This document shows, one piece after another, positions 7,001 through 8,644 of a stretch of DNA of 8,644 nt. The notes beneath the pieces are model-generated. The model was not told where the DNA came from. It saw only the letters and a program-made list of their open reading frames with translations, and searched no databases. How positions within the stretch are numbered: position 1 is the stretch's first letter; each line of letters opens with the position of its first letter. The DNA comes from Propionibacteriaceae bacterium (lineage in GTDB: Bacteria > Actinomycetota > Actinomycetes > Propionibacteriales > Propionibacteriaceae): the NCBI GenBank assembly GCA_030544185.1, contig JAUNRO010000035.1, positions 2,632-11,275 on the forward strand, in the 5' to 3' direction. Both the position numbers and the translations under genes were made by a program.

Positions 7001-8644
7001 CGGTCGTTGCGGCGGGCGAGGATCTGGTCGCCGATCCCGATCTGGACGTCGCCTCGTGCGGTGGTCGTTCGGGACGTGTCGACGTCGCCGGCGGTTACTC
7101 GTCGTGCCCGTGCGGCTTGGTTGAGGGCGCGGACCTGCTCGCGGGTGGAGGCGAGCATCAGGCTGTCGCGTCCCTGTTGAGTGTCGGCCCACCAGGCGGC
7201 GACGACGTCGTCGGTCTGTGCGTCGACGGCGCCGGCGTGGATACGTCCGTGGTCGGCCCACCAAGCGGCGGCTGCGGCGTCGCCCTCGCGGACGGCCAGC
7301 GTTGTGGCTGCCTCGGCTGGGTCGATGAAGCGGACGACTTCGCGCAGGGATACCGCGCCGACTTCGCGGGCGATGTCGCGCAGCGTTCCGCCTGATCCGA
7401 TGGCGGCGAGCTGACGGTCGTCACCGACAAGACGCACGCTGGCCCGGCGTTCGGTGAGCCATGTCGTTGCTGTTTCGAGGTCGAGAGTTCCCGCCAATCC
7501 GGCTTCGTCGATGACGATGAGGCTGGAGTCGTTGACGGTTTCGGCCCAGTCGGGCATCGGGTTGGTGCCGCGGATTCCGCCGACGAGCTTGGCGAGGGTG
7601 TCGCCCACGGCGTCCATCTCTTCGGCGAGCAGAGCGCCCGCTGACGCCGATGGGGCCAGGCCGATGACAGTGCCGCCGTCGTCTCTCCAAGCGTCTGCGA
7701 CCACGCGCATGGCGGTGGTCTTGCCCGCGCCGGCAGGGGCAAGGACGAGCTGGAGGGCCTGCCCCGAGGTGGTGACCTCGCGCACGAGTGCTCGTTGTCC
7801 GTCGTTGAGGGGTTTGCCGTTCGCAACGTGTTCGAGCAGGGCGACATCTACGGTTTCGGGTGCGACCTTGCGATACCCGAGCGTCTTTGCGTGGTCGAGG
7901 ATGCGGGTCTCGGCGTCCTCGACGGCGCGCGAGGTGTACTGGGCGGCCTTGGGTGTCGCGTACACGCTTTCACCGTCGTTGCGGCGAAGGGTCTGCGGTT
8001 CGTTGAGTTCGATTCGCTGCCGGAACCGGCGCACGTCATGGGCGCCGAGCGCCTGGCCGACGACGTCCTCGACCCATCTGTCGACGTTGTCGGGGTCGAT
8101 GTCGTGGGCCCGGGCGAGACGTTCCGCCTCGGCTCGCACGTGCATTACCTGCCACGTCGAGCGCTCGGATTGGAGCCGGTCGATCACCGAGCGGGCCGCG
8201 TCCTGGGGGCTGGTCAGGGCCTTCGGTTCCCGTGCGTCTGGCGCTAGAGCGGACCAAACGGTCGCGTCAACGGCTTGCTGGTCGCCGAGGATCGTGGCGG
8301 CTTCGGCCCGCCATTGCTCACGCTGTTCGGCTTCCGACTTGGGTGCGTGTTTGCTCTGCCGGGTCTCGATGGTGGCTTGCTGGGCGAGCTTGACGACCTC
8401 GTTGGGCGTGGGTGCGCGGCCGTGTCGAGTCAGGAACTCGGCGGCCAGTTCCGCGCGTCGGGTCTCGATCATGCTGCGCCTCTTGGACCATCCGCTGATC
8501 AGAGCGGGGTTGACCCCGTCGATCTCGCGCACTTCCCGCAGCCCGTCGTCGCGCTGGACGGGCGAGAAGGTGACGCCGAGGCGGTCGCGTAGCAGTGTCT
8601 CGATGCGGGTGTTGTACCGCTCGGACGCCGCGACGACCGACCGG
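4030..8644 (-). CDS. MobF relaxase-helicase fused to a DnaG-like primase (5' partial)
   Basis: The frame is open to the right edge with no stop, so the true start lies outside; the GTG at 8532 is internal because conserved relaxase sequence continues upstream of it (LRDRLGVTFSPVQRDDG). 1537 codons are visible; with a normal relaxase N-terminus the whole protein would be near 1900 residues. Domains N to C: TrwC-relaxase tail (about 8280-8644; GVNPALISGWSKRR and 'QQATIETRQSK'); RecD/TraI-like SF1 helicase (about 6700-7820) with Walker A APAGAGKTT (about 7714-7743), Walker B VIDEAG (about 7500-7523), VGDDRQLAAIGSGG, YASTIHGAQG and YVATSRGR; a linker with a repeated W...WWR module and a charged helix; a DnaG-type primase core with TOPRIM (about 4490-5245). 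The protein should nick oriT, stay bound to the DNA end, unwind 5'-3', and possibly prime the complementary strand. The nicking Tyr and metal-binding His residues are not visible. It is transcribed toward the T4SS operon, with stops nine bases apart. Confidence 0.9.
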   Translation of the reverse strand, partial: RSVVAASERYNTRIETLLRDRLGVTFSPVQRDDGLREVREIDGVNPALISGWSKRRSMIETRRAELAAEFLTRHGRAPTPNEVVKLAQQATIETRQSKHAPKSEAEQREQWRAEAATILGDQQAVDATVWSALAPDAREPKALTSPQDAARSVIDRLQSERSTWQVMHVRAEAERLARAHDIDPDNVDRWVEDVVGQALGAHDVRRFRQRIELNEPQTLRRNDGESVYATPKAAQYTSRAVEDAETRILDHAKTLGYRKVAPETVDVALLEHVANGKPLNDGQRALVREVTTSGQALQLVLAPAGAGKTTAMRVVADAWRDDGGTVIGLAPSASAGALLAEEMDAVGDTLAKLVGGIRGTNPMPDWAETVNDSSLIVIDEAGLAGTLDLETATTWLTERRASVRLVGDDRQLAAIGSGGTLRDIAREVGAVSLREVVRFIDPAEAATTLAVREGDAAAAAWWADHGRIHAGAVDAQTDDVVAAWWADTQQGRDSLMLASTREQVRALNQAARARRVTAGDVDTSRTTTARGDVQIGIGDQILARRNDRRIHITPTHWLKNGDRFTVTAIGDAGDITAHHAATGRTLTLPHDYVAAHIDLGYASTIHGAQGVTVDTSHTLITGNEDRQGLYVATSRGRHSNHLWVAVSTDGSDHSVVRPEAIAPQTALEIVEDVIRHDGSAVSARTARAAAADPRALAPLHIAAYEDARGVAIVSATDPATLARIDTEADTIVPGITATGGWEVLRVRLAEISLGGATDPLSVLAEAAAKRELDTARDTGAVMWWRLSDYVAQPGSHDPALVSLSGIPAALLADETWGPYLSARRTQVHADVAAVRDQLRHDLATTQPRWSAGLSHQRALVERIAIWRVLHNVPDDDMRPLGAQRVGAREQKELERLEKRIEAALEQSQRTTDHWRGIAHALDPRVTDDPYWRVIAATLTRLDHSGIDAETTLRTAMGRPLPAERPGTALWWRICNATTPDTSIDGPTRLRPAWVATVEDVLTDGTLDSVIASPDWPVLVERIEQHGGTDVAATAAYLLTQAQAAHPDDPAALATAAVLHADVLQAEDTLHIEDTSRQPSPADDAWYCATITPRHHARPAFRPVVDEPWEPETPTPADPFAARPLPPLDQTQVDAVIEANEAALDYWRSQHPDSPAEGALRARFGAVVNDIDAGYAPASWTGLVDHLRALGFSDAQLVDADLARYSRRGTLIDTYRDRLMLPVRDGAGAVVGFTGRRLDDTDTRAPKWMNGGNTAAWAKSTTLYGIDNLTAAATPVLVEGAMDALAVTLATNGEYVGLAPLGTALTAAQLDRLRDHRDVIVAFDPDAPGRRAAEAAYTQLAQRHVSPATIDLPEGVDPASLLTDHGPEALRAALEDAHPLVETLLAQVLEDLTETVYAQNERLTAVGAVPLTEPEIPDLYAAVKRASAHIAAADPDEWTTLIRALAQQMHTDEQVLWLAVTEAATNYVPAQPEDVDLVDQRARAQAALERIALRHGVDPKTLTPNPQPAADALDEPPSYTADDYRSSIVEDGPGSVKL
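4490..5245 (-). other. DnaG-like primase/TOPRIM domain within the relaxase
   Basis: The order of motifs follows DnaG. There is an N-terminal helical part (ALDYWRSQHPDSPAEG), then 'YAPASWTGLVDHLRALG', then DRLMLPVRDGAGAVVGFTGR, which matches DnaG 'dRi.FPI.d..G...gFgGR'. Next comes PKWMNGGNTAAWAKSTTLYG, matching 'PKYlNspeT..F.Kg..LYg'. TOPRIM follows: VLVEGAMDAL, with the acidic Glu encoded at 4810-4812, then LGTALTAAQ, then VIVAFDPDAPG, with Asp codons at 4675-4677 and 4669-4671. LPEGVDPASLL closes the core. The acidic triad expected for metal binding is complete, so the domain should be active. The cysteine-rich zinc-binding domain normally ahead of DnaG is missing: I find only two cysteines in the whole visible protein, about 110 residues apart. 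Confidence 0.85.
4956..4975. repeat. 20-bp perfect palindrome inside the primase coding region
   Basis: CGACGGCGCCGGCGCCGTCG equals its own reverse complement across 20 bases. On the minus strand it encodes the Gly-Ala loop RDGAGAV of the primase core. G+C-rich codons for Asp-Gly-Ala may explain it by chance. Confidence 0.4.
5500..6423 (-). repeat. Repeated W...WWR protein module in the helicase-primase linker
   Basis: Two protein-level copies align: 6289-6423 (45 residues, starting WEVLRVRLAEISLGG and ending AVMWWR) and 5728-5853 (42 residues, starting WRVIAATLTRLDHSG and ending TALWWR). Both open with W-x-V, have L-x-x-(I/L) and a Gly near residue 15, and close with the WWR signature. A weaker third start, DWPVLVERIEQHGG, lies near 5560-5604 without the WWR end. 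The copies are not DNA repeats. A charged helix (EQKELERLEKRIEAALEQ) lies between the first two. I recall similar repeats in other long actinobacterial relaxases but cannot assign a function. Confidence 0.55.

Noticed and set aside
6569..7264. Minus-strand 231-codon frame very rich in Arg and Pro
   Set aside because: It is a frame-shifted shadow of the helicase domain; the true frame carries motifs III to VI.
8530..8532. GTG as the start of the relaxase-primase gene
   Set aside because: The same frame stays open to the window edge, and its 37 extra codons fit the conserved TrwC domain (LRDRLGVTFSPV), so the start lies outside.
1..8644. oriT, attachment site, tRNA, CRISPR or insertion sequence
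   Set aside because: I read both strands for these and found no supported candidate. An oriT would be expected upstream of the relaxase start, beyond the right edge.

Overview
The window looks like part of the conjugative-transfer region of an actinobacterial integrative element or plasmid. The evidence is high G+C coding DNA, GTG starts, stop/start overlaps of the GTGA type, and protein families typical of actinobacterial type IV secretion. No species can be named; a Micrococcales-like or related actinobacterial host is only a guess. No tRNA, rRNA, CRISPR array, insertion sequence or integrase is visible, and neither window edge shows an element boundary.

Left half (3-4020, + strand): four tightly packed genes that read as one operon. 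They are (1) the 3' end of a gene resembling the SCO6880 family, the membrane/N-terminal VirB4-like component; (2) a soluble VirB4-type ATPase; (3) a two-TM VirD4/TraD-type coupling protein; and (4) a small DUF4913-type protein with an N-terminal coiled coil. Genes 1/2 and 3/4 overlap by four bases (GTGA) and genes 2/3 are 24 bases apart, so translational coupling is likely.

Centre (4014-4036): a perfect 9-bp hairpin with a 5-nt loop spans the stop codons of two convergent genes and probably serves as a bidirectional terminator.

Right half (4030-8644, - strand): one very large open frame that runs off the right edge, with 1537 codons visible. From N to C it holds the tail of a MobF/TrwC relaxase domain, a RecD/TraI-like superfamily 1 helicase, a long linker with a repeated W...WWR module, and a DnaG-like primase with a TOPRIM centre. 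The relaxase catalytic end lies beyond the window.

Together the genes fit a transfer machine. The relaxase-helicase nicks and unwinds DNA, the coupling protein delivers the nucleoprotein to the channel, the VirB4-type ATPase powers the channel, and the fused primase could start complementary-strand synthesis, perhaps in the recipient. The two points most worth a second look are the relaxase-helicase-primase fusion without a visible zinc finger, and the coupling protein whose Walker A and Walker B motifs both depart from consensus.
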